Source: an uncultured Nitrosomonadales bacterium (lineage in GTDB: Bacteria; Pseudomonadota; Gammaproteobacteria; Burkholderiales; Methylophilaceae). From it: a stretch of 23,773 bases of DNA. Where the stretch lies: NCBI GenBank assembly GCA_946481065.1, contig CAMLMA010000011.1, forward strand, positions 1-23,773. The letters are read 5' to 3'. Below the pieces are notes generated by a model. The model saw nothing but the letters and a program-made list of their open reading frames with translations. It did no database searches and was not told the origin of the DNA. Numbering within the stretch: the first letter of the stretch is position 1; each line of letters begins with the position of its first letter. Shown one piece after another: positions 1-6,486 of the stretch. Made by a program: the position numbers and the translations under genes.

Positions 1-90
1 GAAAACCGCTATTTTAGCAGAAATGGGATTTCGGTAAAAACCTCAACGGATACAAGCGCTTGCGTCACGCGTACTGGATGTGGCGTGGCC

Positions 91-118
91 AGGCGTTCAG
101 CGCCAGGCGTTCAGCGCC
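91..118. repeat. 14-bp exact tandem duplication across the stop codon of the DUF3943 gene
   Basis: AGGCGTTCAGCGCC occurs twice in direct succession (91-104 and 105-118). The second copy on the plus strand contains the TGA stop (111-113, minus strand) of the DUF3943 gene, and the first lies just beyond it. A replication-slippage duplication is the simplest reading. Confidence 0.8.
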
Positions 119-1583
119 AGTCGACGGCGCCGAAGGCGTCATCGCCAAGGTAGGTGTAATAGAGACCCAGCGTGGCCGTGATCTGTGAGCGGTCGCCCAA
201 GGCATCATAGGTGGCGTCGCGCTGGTTCCACAGGTACTTGATGCTGAGGCCGTGGTTGCCGACGACGCGTGTGGTGAAGGCGATATCGGCGCGCAGGATG
301 TTGTCGTGCCCGCCACGGTTGGCGTCGTCGACGCCGGTGACGAAATATTCACGGCCGGTGATGTCGAGCGAGGCCCGGTTGCCGAAGATCACGCGCAAGG
401 CGGCCAGTGCTTGCGGCGCGACACCATAGTGGTAATCCTCTTCTGCGCGCAGGCCTTTGAGCGTGCCTACGGCGGCGTAGCCCATGCCGCCCATGGCCGT
501 CCCCTGCAGCGCAACCTTGTCGGTGAGCCAGAGCTGGCCTGTGGTGCCGAGCGACAAGGCCGTGCTCGACACGCGGTAAGTCTGCGGCGAGATGTAGTCA
601 TAGCTGCCGTAGAGGCCCCAGAGCCCACGATAGCTGTCGCCGACTTCATAGGATTTTCCCAGCAGCAGACCACGCGTCATGATGTTCTCGAAGGTGTTGG
701 CGCTGGAGGCCGTGCCCTGGAAGACGAAATAATCGAAAGGCCGGGTGTAGTCGTAGCCCGGTTTGCCCGGCACGCCGTATTCCATGATGAAATCGGCCTG
801 CGCGTCGTTCGCCTTGTATTCGCGCGAGGTGTCGCGGTCGCTGTGGATGGTGTTGCTGGCGCCGACCTGCAGTCTGCTGTAGTAGACGGCGTCATGGCTG
901 GAGAAGATCTCGTCGAAACGGTCCTCGAACGCCAGGCGGTTGAAGCCCGTGGAAGGCGAGATGACGGCTGCCCCGGCTTCGCGCCAGAACGGGCTGAGCT
1001 TGCCCGGGTGTTCGAGTAGCAGACTGGACATGCGGAACAGCGATTCGCCGAGGAAGGAGCCGCCGATGCCGGTGGCGACCATGTCGTTACGGGAGGGCGG
1101 CGTGGCTTCGCCGGCGATCTCCCAGTAGTAGCTGCCGGCGACGGTATAGCCTAGCGATTCCCAATAGCTCAGGCCTGCCGAGCGCGAGAAGCCATGGTAC
1201 ATCGACCCCTGGTAGGGATGGCCCAGCTGGTTGATCTGGAAGCTGTCGCTGTCTTCTTTCCAGCTGCTGTTGAAATTGCGCTTGATGGTGTTCCAGTTGG
1301 CGCGGTAATCCTCGCGGGCTTCGCCCCAGTGCCGGTTGTATTGATTGAGCAACAGGTCGAAGCCGATGATATCGAGCGCCGGGATCAGGTAGCTCTTCTT
1401 GCTCGAATCGTCGCTCCACAGATCGCCGCCCGGGATATCCGATGTCGGGATATCGACCGGGGTCGCCAGCTCCTTCGGGGTCGGCGTCTTTTCGGGTTCC
1501 TCGGCCGCGGCCGGATGGATGGCGAATGCGATGCAGAAGATCGCGAGCAGGCAGGGGATGCGCCTGAATTTGAACGTTCTCAT
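111..1583 (-). CDS. DUF3943 family outer-membrane-type protein
   Basis: A 490-residue protein with a clear signal peptide (basic start, hydrophobic stretch, Ala-rich end near residue 27), so it is exported. The central part, roughly residues 115-195, has the hallmarks I associate with DUF3943: a HPYQGSMYHGFSRSAG stretch, then YWExxGY and a G-E-A-T-P-P-S-R-N-D segment. The C-terminal half alternates aromatic and polar residues and fits a beta-barrel, including a terminal strand with YYTYLGDD. The family has no established biochemical role. The start at 1583 is the first ATG ahead of the signal peptide; its Shine-Dalgarno (AAGGTAAG) is weak. The gene lies 131 bp downstream of the VanZ-like gene on the same strand and may have its own promoter. 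A role in the envelope near the EPS machinery is only inferred from position. A 14-bp tandem duplication spans its stop codon. Confidence 0.85.
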   Translation of the reverse strand: MRTFKFRRIPCLLAIFCIAFAIHPAAAEEPEKTPTPKELATPVDIPTSDIPGGDLWSDDSSKKSYLIPALDIIGFDLLLNQYNRHWGEAREDYRANWNTIKRNFNSSWKEDSDSFQINQLGHPYQGSMYHGFSRSAGLSYWESLGYTVAGSYYWEIAGEATPPSRNDMVATGIGGSFLGESLFRMSSLLLEHPGKLSPFWREAGAAVISPSTGFNRLAFEDRFDEIFSSHDAVYYSRLQVGASNTIHSDRDTSREYKANDAQADFIMEYGVPGKPGYDYTRPFDYFVFQGTASSANTFENIMTRGLLLGKSYEVGDSYRGLWGLYGSYDYISPQTYRVSSTALSLGTTGQLWLTDKVALQGTAMGGMGYAAVGTLKGLRAEEDYHYGVAPQALAALRVIFGNRASLDITGREYFVTGVDDANRGGHDNILRADIAFTTRVVGNHGLSIKYLWNQRDATYDALGDRSQITATLGLYYTYLGDDAFGAVDWR

Positions 1584-1601
1584 GGTCTTACCTTATCGTT
1601 G

Positions 1602-1611
1602 TTGTCGACAA
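1602..1611. promoter_or_regulatory. Palindrome TTGTCGACAA upstream of the DUF3943 gene
   Basis: A perfect 10-bp palindrome sits 19-28 bp before the start codon of the DUF3943 gene in the 131-bp gap after the VanZ-like gene. It could be an operator, but one short palindrome may also be chance. I see no clear sigma-70 or sigma-54 promoter in this gap. Confidence 0.25.
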
Positions 1612-1697
1612 TGATCAAACGTGGCTGGCGAACCAGCTCCAACCATGTGCTCCTCTAGGCATCGCCGCGAGACGATGACCACACATGGATTATTAAG

Positions 1698-1714
1698 CCC
1701 GACGGCTAGCCGGG
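1698..1714 (-). terminator. Possible weak hairpin after the VanZ-like gene
   Basis: Directly after the stop of the VanZ-like gene the 17-nt stretch CCCGACGGCTAGCCGGG contains the 10-bp palindrome CGGCTAGCCG and CCCG/CGGG arms. On the minus strand it is followed by CTTAATAAT rather than a run of T, so it is at best a poor intrinsic terminator. Confidence 0.25.
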
Positions 1715-2077
1715 TCAGAAGGCGTAAAGGCGGCGACGCAGCCAGAACACCAGCGGCAATGCACACGAAGCGCCGAGGGCGTCCGCGAACAGGTCGTCGA
1801 GCCCGGGTTGACGGCCGACGATGAACAGTTGATGAATCTCGTCGGCGGCGCCCAGGCCGACGATCATGGCGAATATCATCCACAGCGGCCGGGTAGGGAA
1901 GGCCAGGCCCGCCAGCACCGCCATGCCGCCAAAGGTGAAGAAGTGCACGACCTTGTCCCAGGGTGCCGGGAACAAGCTGCCTGCCCCTGGGGCCTCGCCG
2001 CCGATGAAGATGGCGGCGATCGTCAGCACCAGCATGCAGGCAGTCGTTATACGCAGCCAGCGGGCATCAATAAGCAC
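1715..2077 (-). CDS. VanZ-like small membrane protein
   Basis: A protein of about 120 residues with four hydrophobic segments and the VanZ-family marks: a W-D-K-x-x-H-F segment before the second membrane span, D-E-x-H-Q after the third, and a D-D-L-x-A-D-A-L-G stretch before the last. VanZ-like proteins often accompany EPS/exosortase loci, but their role there is not established. I chose the GTG start at 2077 because AAGGGA lies about 8 nt upstream and the overlap with epsB is then only 11 bp. The longer in-frame ATG at 2128 has no good Shine-Dalgarno and would give 137 residues. An ATG at 2067 that overlaps the epsB stop is in another frame. It is the last gene of the epsA-epsB unit and is probably translationally coupled to epsB. 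Confidence 0.85.
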   Translation of the reverse strand: MLIDARWLRITTACMLVLTIAAIFIGGEAPGAGSLFPAPWDKVVHFFTFGGMAVLAGLAFPTRPLWMIFAMIVGLGAADEIHQLFIVGRQPGLDDLFADALGASCALPLVFWLRRRLYAF

Positions 2078-3491
2078 TGTTCTGTCCCTTGAATACGACC
2101 AGTACGGTCTTGAGAATGATATAGACATCGAGCTTTGGACTCCAGTTACGCAGGTAATCGATGTCGTAATCGATCCGCGCCTTCATCTTGTCCAGCGTCT
2201 CGGTCTCGCCCCGCAGGCCGTTGACCTGGGCCCAGCCGGTGATACCCGGCTTGACCTTGTGACGCACCATGTAGCCCTTGATCAGCTTGCGGTACATCTC
2301 GTTGTGCGCCACCGCGTGCGGCCGCGGACCGACGATGCTCATGCGGCCTTGCAGCACGTTGATGAACTGCGGCAGCTCGTCGAGCGAGGTCTTGCGCAGG
2401 AAGGCGCCGAACGGCGTGATGCGCTGATCGTTCTTGGTCGCCTGCGTGACCTTGCTGCCGTCCTCGCAGACGGTCATCGAGCGGAACTTGTAGACCAGGA
2501 TCTCCTCGCCGTAGAGCCCGTAACGGCGCTGCTTGAAGATGGCGGGGCCGGGCGAGGTCAGTTTCACGCCGAGCGCGATGACCAGCAGGATGGGCGAGAT
2601 GAGCAGCAGGATCGCCATGGCGAACAGGATATCGGCAGTGCGCTTGATGAGCCCGTTGAAGCCGGTGAACGGCGTCTCGCAGACGGCGACCACCGGGATA
2701 TCCTCGATCTGCCCGACACGCGCCTGGATCAGGTCGGCCTGGAAGATATCCGGCACGAAGTAGATCGAGGCGGTGGTGTCCTTGAGCTCGTCCAGCAGGC
2801 GCACGATCTCGTCCTGGCTGCTCGACGGTAGCGCCAGATAGATGATGTTGACGCGGTGTTCCTTGACGTAGGCGGGGATGTCCGAGAGCCTGCCCAGCAT
2901 CGGGTAATCGTTGCTGGGGTAGGCGCTGGCCCCCGAGGAGGATCCGGGGCCGTCGTCGAAGAAACCAAGCAGCTCGGCGGCGATATAGTTGTTGGCCGCC
3001 AGGCGGTCGGCCAGCGTCACGCCCTGTTCGTTCATGCCGACGATGATGGTCCGCTTCACCGGCCCTTGCAGTTTGATCATCAGTGGCGCCACGGCGCGCA
3101 AGGCGAAATCGGCCGTCAATACGCAGAGCGGCGTCAGCCACGTCCACATGAGGATCGCCTCGGTGTTGAACAACGCGATGTAGTCGGTGGCGGTGCCGAA
3201 CAGGATCAGCAGGCCGGCGATGATGACCCAGTTGAGCATCACCGTGCTCACCACCTCAAGGCTGGTCAGGTTGATCTTGGACGCGCTGGGGAAGGTCAGC
3301 GAGAAGAGGATGAGCGACAGGATGAGGTAATGCGGCTCGAGCCCGCCGTTCTTGAGGTAGGCCACGCTCCACAAGGTGAGCACGATCACCAGTGGATCGA
3401 GCAGGGCCTCCGTCGTGTACAGCAGGTTGTCGCGCGCGATGGCGACGCTCAGCCCCTTGCGCTGGATGGGGGCAGACTTATACCGATTCAT
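2067..3491 (-). CDS. epsB: EpsB: undecaprenyl-phosphate sugar phosphotransferase (initiating transferase)
   Basis: This polyisoprenyl-phosphate hexose-1-phosphate transferase transfers a sugar phosphate, most likely glucose-1-phosphate from UDP-glucose, to undecaprenyl phosphate and so starts each EPS repeat unit at the inner membrane. The 474 residues show the WcaJ/EpsB layout: four membrane segments in the first 130 residues, a Rossmann-like middle domain opening with K-R-T-I-I-V-G near residue 143, then the catalytic domain from about residue 283. That domain has a membrane segment, S-P-G-P-A-I-F-K-Q-R-R, Y-K-F-R-S-M, the catalytic S-L-D-E-L-P-Q (Asp371-Glu372) and V-G-P-R-P. The gene starts inside the end of epsA (14-bp overlap), so the two are coupled. 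Glucose specificity is inferred from the family and from galU in the same locus. Confidence 0.95.
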   Translation of the reverse strand: MNRYKSAPIQRKGLSVAIARDNLLYTTEALLDPLVIVLTLWSVAYLKNGGLEPHYLILSLILFSLTFPSASKINLTSLEVVSTVMLNWVIIAGLLILFGTATDYIALFNTEAILMWTWLTPLCVLTADFALRAVAPLMIKLQGPVKRTIIVGMNEQGVTLADRLAANNYIAAELLGFFDDGPGSSSGASAYPSNDYPMLGRLSDIPAYVKEHRVNIIYLALPSSSQDEIVRLLDELKDTTASIYFVPDIFQADLIQARVGQIEDIPVVAVCETPFTGFNGLIKRTADILFAMAILLLISPILLVIALGVKLTSPGPAIFKQRRYGLYGEEILVYKFRSMTVCEDGSKVTQATKNDQRITPFGAFLRKTSLDELPQFINVLQGRMSIVGPRPHAVAHNEMYRKLIKGYMVRHKVKPGITGWAQVNGLRGETETLDKMKARIDYDIDYLRNWSPKLDVYIILKTVLVVFKGQNSAY

Positions 3492-4266
3492 TTGGCTCGG
3501 GCATCATGCTGAGTTTGGCGACGGCTTGCGCACGGTTGAGCACATCCAGTTTCTTGAAGATGCGCTGCAGGTGGTTCTTGACCGTGAAGGCGCTGATGTC
3601 GAGGATCATGCCGATCTCATAATTGGTCTTGCCTTGCTTGACCCAGTCCATGATCTCGTGCTCCCGGATCGACAAGGTGCCGAAGCCCTCGTCTATCGAC
3701 GTCGTTACCGGTTTGGGTGGCTCGACGGCGATCGGTTCGATCTGGCGCAGGGTGCAATCCACATAGGGCAGCAGGGTCTCGAGCATGGTGCGCGATGCAT
3801 GCGACAGGTCGTCCGAGGCATTGAGCAGGATGTACAGGCAATCATGGCGGCCGCGGCTGTCCTTGATGCCGTGGATCATGCCGCTTTTCATGCGGGCGAA
3901 ATCTTCGCCCAGCTGATCGAAACCGAACTGGTTCTCGCTGAACAGGCCATGCTGCATGCGCATGCTGAGTGGCGCGTCGCCCTGTTCGTGCCAGTAGTTG
4001 AAGAGACGTTTCAGCAGCGGTACCAGCCTCGCGTGCTGCACCTGCTGGGTACGCATTCCTGGTAGCGGCGAGACCACATCGAAAGAGATCAGGCCGAGGG
4101 AGAAATCGCCCCAGGCCGCGATCATGATGTCGTGTGGCAGGAACGCCTGCACGTTGCCTTGCGACCAGAGCATGAACTCGAAATGGGTGCGCACGCTGAG
4201 CGACTCCTGGATCATGCCGAAGAATTGCGTCTTCTGGACTTCGTCTAGTTCAGTATGTAGTGGCAT
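3478..4266 (-). CDS. epsA: EpsA: LuxR-type transcriptional regulator of EPS synthesis
   Basis: The C-terminal 65 residues form a LuxR/GerE helix-turn-helix (L-S-I-R-E-H-E-I-M, then K-T-N-Y-E-I-G, then T-V-K-N-H-L-Q-R-I-F-K-K-L). The N-terminal domain (S-V-R-T-H-F-E-F-M-L-W, F-L-P-H-D, A-A-W-G-D-F) is typical of the EpsA regulators that sit beside epsB in Methylobacillus-type EPS clusters; it has no receiver-domain phosphoacceptor pattern that I can see. I prefer the ATG at 4266 (262 residues) because the family usually begins close to there. An in-frame GTG at 4368 would add 34 poorly conserved-looking residues. The gene heads a three-gene unit with epsB and the VanZ-like gene and is preceded by a near-consensus sigma-54 promoter and two enhancer-like dyads. 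Its own targets cannot be read from the sequence. Confidence 0.88.
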   Translation of the reverse strand: MPLHTELDEVQKTQFFGMIQESLSVRTHFEFMLWSQGNVQAFLPHDIMIAAWGDFSLGLISFDVVSPLPGMRTQQVQHARLVPLLKRLFNYWHEQGDAPLSMRMQHGLFSENQFGFDQLGEDFARMKSGMIHGIKDSRGRHDCLYILLNASDDLSHASRTMLETLLPYVDCTLRQIEPIAVEPPKPVTTSIDEGFGTLSIREHEIMDWVKQGKTNYEIGMILDISAFTVKNHLQRIFKKLDVLNRAQAVAKLSMMPEPNESV

Positions 4267-4440
4267 AGATAGTATCTTCACAGTAGTAGTTGTTGATTTA
4301 TATTGAATCGGGCCCGCCGCAGCATTCGGCAGCTCCTCGGCCCTGTACCGCTTGAAGTTGTCATGCACCGTCCGTTGCCGGAGCGTCTTGATGACGTTGC
4401 ATCGATCACAACCGATTCACGTCTTTCGTGCGCTAGCTAG

Positions 4441-4456
4441 TGCATTTAGCGTGCCA
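4441..4456 (-). promoter_or_regulatory. Sigma-54 (RpoN) promoter of epsA
   Basis: On the minus strand the sequence reads TGGCACG-CTAA-ATGCA, with GG and GC separated by exactly 10 nt. It differs from the consensus TGGCACG-N4-TTGCA at one of 12 defined positions. The transcript should start near 4430, about 63 nt before the GTG at 4368 and about 164 nt before the ATG at 4266. It points toward epsA and lies in a non-coding region. Confidence 0.8.
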
Positions 4457-4521
4457 CTTTTCCAACTATCTGATTTATCTACGAAAACACCGGAATCCCC
4501 GATTTCGGCGACCTGCTGAAG

Positions 4522-4539
4522 TGTCTGCGATCCCCGACA
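4522..4539 (-). promoter_or_regulatory. Upstream activator dyad 1 of the epsA promoter
   Basis: Read on the minus strand this is TGTCGGGGATCGCAGACA, with TGTC/GACA arms. It shares TGTCG-N5-CGCAGACA (13 of 18 positions) with the site at 20096-20113. Its centre is 88 bp upstream of the -12 GC of the epsA sigma-54 promoter, against 87 bp at the other promoter. An NtrC-type activator site is the likely role. Confidence 0.65.
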
Positions 4540-4558
4540 TCTAATATTTCATTCTTGT

Positions 4559-4570
4559 TAAGTGAATGAT
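4559..4570 (-). promoter_or_regulatory. IHF-like element between the epsA activator dyads
   Basis: The minus strand reads ATCATTCACTTA. It matches the equivalent element at 20065-20076 at 11 of 12 positions and starts the same distance (16 nt) after dyad 2. The IHF core consensus WATCARNNNNTTR is matched except at the first base and the R after ATCA. Confidence 0.45.
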
Positions 4571-4586
4571 CTGTCGACCTTTTTTC

Positions 4587-4604
4587 TGTCTCTCCAAACA
4601 GACG
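4587..4604 (-). promoter_or_regulatory. Upstream activator dyad 2 of the epsA promoter
   Basis: The minus strand reads CGTCTGTTTGGAGAGACA, with GTCT/AGAC-type arms. It shares CGTCTG-N5-AGAGACA (13 of 18) with the site at 20031-20048. The centres of dyads 1 and 2 are exactly 65 bp apart in both regions, about six helical turns. Confidence 0.6.
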
Positions 4605-4605
4605 C

Positions 4606-4620
4606 TGGCAGAAAAGTGCG
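4606..4620 (+). promoter_or_regulatory. Imperfect sigma-54-like sequence toward the plus-strand operon
   Basis: TGGCAGAAAAGTGCG resembles a -24/-12 promoter, but GG and GC are 9 instead of 10 nt apart. Its GC centre is 88 bp from the centre of the dyad at 4522-4539, the same distance as the epsA promoter on the other side. The short spacing makes function doubtful. Confidence 0.25.
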
Positions 4621-4659
4621 ATTTGGGAGCGGTCGCCCGGTCTTGATGCAAGATCTGCC

Positions 4660-4683
4660 GGGCATGCGTCGGGGCATACGTGG
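4660..4683. repeat. 12-bp imperfect tandem repeat
   Basis: GGGCATGCGTCG (4660-4671) is followed by GGGCATACGTGG (4672-4683), 10 of 12 positions identical, between the divergent regulatory core and the first plus-strand gene. It could be slippage or a pair of operator half-sites. Confidence 0.5.
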
Positions 4684-4852
4684 ATGGCCTTGAAAGCCGC
4701 GTGGATACTGGGTTTTGGCCTTAGTCCGTTCGGCCTATTGTGAGGGTGGGGCTGAAATCACTAGGATGCACGAAACCTTCAAGGGGGTTGCCGTCGCAAG
4801 CATCGGCCGGCCGCGCCTCTTGAGCCAACCGTTGATTGAGGCATCCACGCAT

Positions 4853-5368
4853 ATGAGCCAGACATTGATAGCACCTTACAGCGACACCGAGCCCCTGGGC
4901 CGGGCTGATCGCTATATCGACGAGATCATGGAGATCGTGCATCAGATCGATCTCTTCGAATCGCTGAGCGCGCCCGAGATCCTGGCGGTCTGCCGCCATA
5001 TGGATTGTTATGCCGCGCCGCGCGGGTACAGCCTCTTGCGACAGGACGCGACCGACGACCATCTGGTGCTGCTGCTCAGCGGCACTGCGGTCATCAAGCG
5101 CGACAGCTTGCTGGATGGAGAGGAGATCATCGCCGAAGTCAGTGCCGGCACGTTGCTTGGCGAGATGTCGATGATGGACAGCAAACCCCATCTCACCAGT
5201 TGCGTGGCGATCACTCCGTTGGATTTCGCCGTGTTCTCGCGCGATACGCTGAACACCATCCTGGTCAATACGCCGCGGCTCGGCAACAAGTTGCTGTTGA
5301 CCATGCTGCATCTCGTGTCCGCGCGGCTGCGCGACGCGAGCTACCGATTTCTGCCAAGCCTGGCATGA
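4853..5368 (+). CDS. Stand-alone cyclic-nucleotide-binding-like (Crp-type) domain protein
   Basis: From the ATG at 4853 the 171 residues are essentially one cNMP-binding beta-roll: L-F-E-S-L-S at 34-39, a G-Y-S-L-L-R-Q turn at 58-64, L-L-S-G-T-A at 74-79 and the phosphate-binding-cassette start G-E-M-S at 103-106. Aligned to E. coli CRP, the arginine that holds the cyclic phosphate (Arg82) is Leu114, so ordinary cAMP binding is doubtful. The protein ends soon after the C-helix region and has no helix-turn-helix, so it is probably not a direct DNA-binding regulator. In-frame starts at 4766 (200 residues) and 4715 are possible; 4853 has GAGG 11 nt upstream. It ends 41 bp before epsE and probably opens the operon, which suggests a ligand-sensing or protein-interaction role in EPS control. 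Confidence 0.75.
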   Translation: MSQTLIAPYSDTEPLGRADRYIDEIMEIVHQIDLFESLSAPEILAVCRHMDCYAAPRGYSLLRQDATDDHLVLLLSGTAVIKRDSLLDGEEIIAEVSAGTLLGEMSMMDSKPHLTSCVAITPLDFAVFSRDTLNTILVNTPRLGNKLLLTMLHLVSARLRDASYRFLPSLA

Positions 5369-5409
5369 GCGTACCGAACCCTCGTCGATTCATGAAGGAG
5401 ACTGACGTG

Positions 5410-6477
5410 ATGATCAAATCTTTTACCAAACTGCTGGGCCTGTTCCTGCTCGTATGCATACTGGCCTACCTGCCGTCCTCTTATGCGGCTTCCAACGATT
5501 ACCAGCTGGGCGCGGGCGACGCGGTTCGCATCTCCGTGTTCCAGAATCCGGACTTGTCGCTCGAGACCCGGGTCTCCGAATCCGGCAGCATCTCCTATCC
5601 CCTGATCGGTGAAGTACAGGTCGGCGGACTATCGCCGCGTGAAGCCGAGCAGTTGATCGCGAAGAAGCTGATGGACGGCAATTTCGTCAAGCGGCCGCAG
5701 GTCAACCTGACGCTGGTCGAGGTACGCGGCAGCCAGATCGCCGTCATCGGCCTCGTCAACAAGCCGGGCCGCTTCCCGGTCGAGAGTGCCCACATGCGGT
5801 TGTCTGAGGCCATCGCCGCCGCTGGCGGCGTATCCGACGCAGCCGGCACCGGGACGGCCGTGGTCACCGGCAAGCGCGATGGTCGGCCGATGCGTGTCGA
5901 AACCGATATCGCCTCCCTGTTCCTTAGCGACGGCGGCGGCCAGGACACCGAGCTCAAGGCCGGCGACATCATCTATGTCATGACCGGCAACCAGGTCTCC
6001 ATCCAGGGGCAGGTCAACCGTCCCGGTCGCTATGCCCTGGAAAGCAACAAGATGCATGTCTCCGAAGTGCTGACCCTGGCGGGCGGTCTGACGCCTGACG
6101 CCGCCGATGTGGCGATCGTCGCCGGCAAGCGCAATGGCGAGAACTTCCGCAAGGAGATCGACATCCCGGCGCTCTACCTCAGCGACAGTAACGACCAGAA
6201 CCTGCTGATCGCTGCGGGCGACGAGGTCTACGTGCAGAAGGCGCCGGTCTATTACATCTACGGCGAAGCACAGAAGCCCGGTTCCTATCGCATCGAACGC
6301 AATATGACCGTGATCCAGGCGCTGGCGCAAGGCGGCGGGCCGACCATCCGCGGCACGCAGCGCAACCTCAAGCTCATGCGTCGTGACAGTCACGGCGAAA
6401 CCGTCGAGCTTACCCCCAAGCTCACCGATCTGGTGCGCCCGGACGATGTCATCTACGTCCGTGAAAGCCTGTTCTAA
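5410..6477 (+). CDS. epsE: EpsE: polysaccharide export protein (Wza-like) with three SLBB repeats
   Basis: A periplasmic/outer-membrane EPS export component. A signal peptide ends around residue 26 (SSYA/ASN); no lipobox cysteine follows, so it is not a typical Wza lipoprotein. Residues 30-115 form the Poly_export domain (D-Y-Q-L-G-A-G-D, then Y-P-L-I-G-E-V-Q-V-G-G-L). Three SLBB-type segments follow, each with a G-x-x-x-x-P-G-[RS]-[FY] core: GLVNKPGRFP, GQVNRPGRYA and GEAQKPGSYR. Segments two and three repeat a unit of about 90 residues (GKRxG ... DI.(A/S)L(F/Y)LSD ... AGD..YV). EpsE relatives I know have one fewer, so the 355 residues look enlarged by internal duplication. The start at 5410 follows AAGGAG at 5395-5400; a GTG at 5407 is possible. 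epsF begins 9 bp after its stop. Confidence 0.93.
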   Translation: MIKSFTKLLGLFLLVCILAYLPSSYAASNDYQLGAGDAVRISVFQNPDLSLETRVSESGSISYPLIGEVQVGGLSPREAEQLIAKKLMDGNFVKRPQVNLTLVEVRGSQIAVIGLVNKPGRFPVESAHMRLSEAIAAAGGVSDAAGTGTAVVTGKRDGRPMRVETDIASLFLSDGGGQDTELKAGDIIYVMTGNQVSIQGQVNRPGRYALESNKMHVSEVLTLAGGLTPDAADVAIVAGKRNGENFRKEIDIPALYLSDSNDQNLLIAAGDEVYVQKAPVYYIYGEAQKPGSYRIERNMTVIQALAQGGGPTIRGTQRNLKLMRRDSHGETVELTPKLTDLVRPDDVIYVRESLF

Positions 6478-6486
6478 GGAGCTGTC

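Larger units (their letters stand above)
4267..4852. other. Divergent regulatory region between epsA and the plus-strand EPS operon
   Basis: No gene is convincing here apart from possible N-terminal extensions on both sides (GTG 4368 minus; ATG 4766 or 4715 plus). The AT-richer core at 4440-4620 holds a minus-strand sigma-54 promoter, two 18-bp dyads, an IHF-like element and an imperfect plus-strand -24/-12 sequence, each listed separately. A 12-bp imperfect tandem repeat lies at 4660-4683. I could not identify a clear sigma-70 promoter for the plus-strand operon. Confidence 0.7.

Noticed and set aside
2065..2067. ATG overlapping the epsB stop (TGATG) as the start of the VanZ-like gene
   Set aside because: It is in a different reading frame from the VanZ-like protein.
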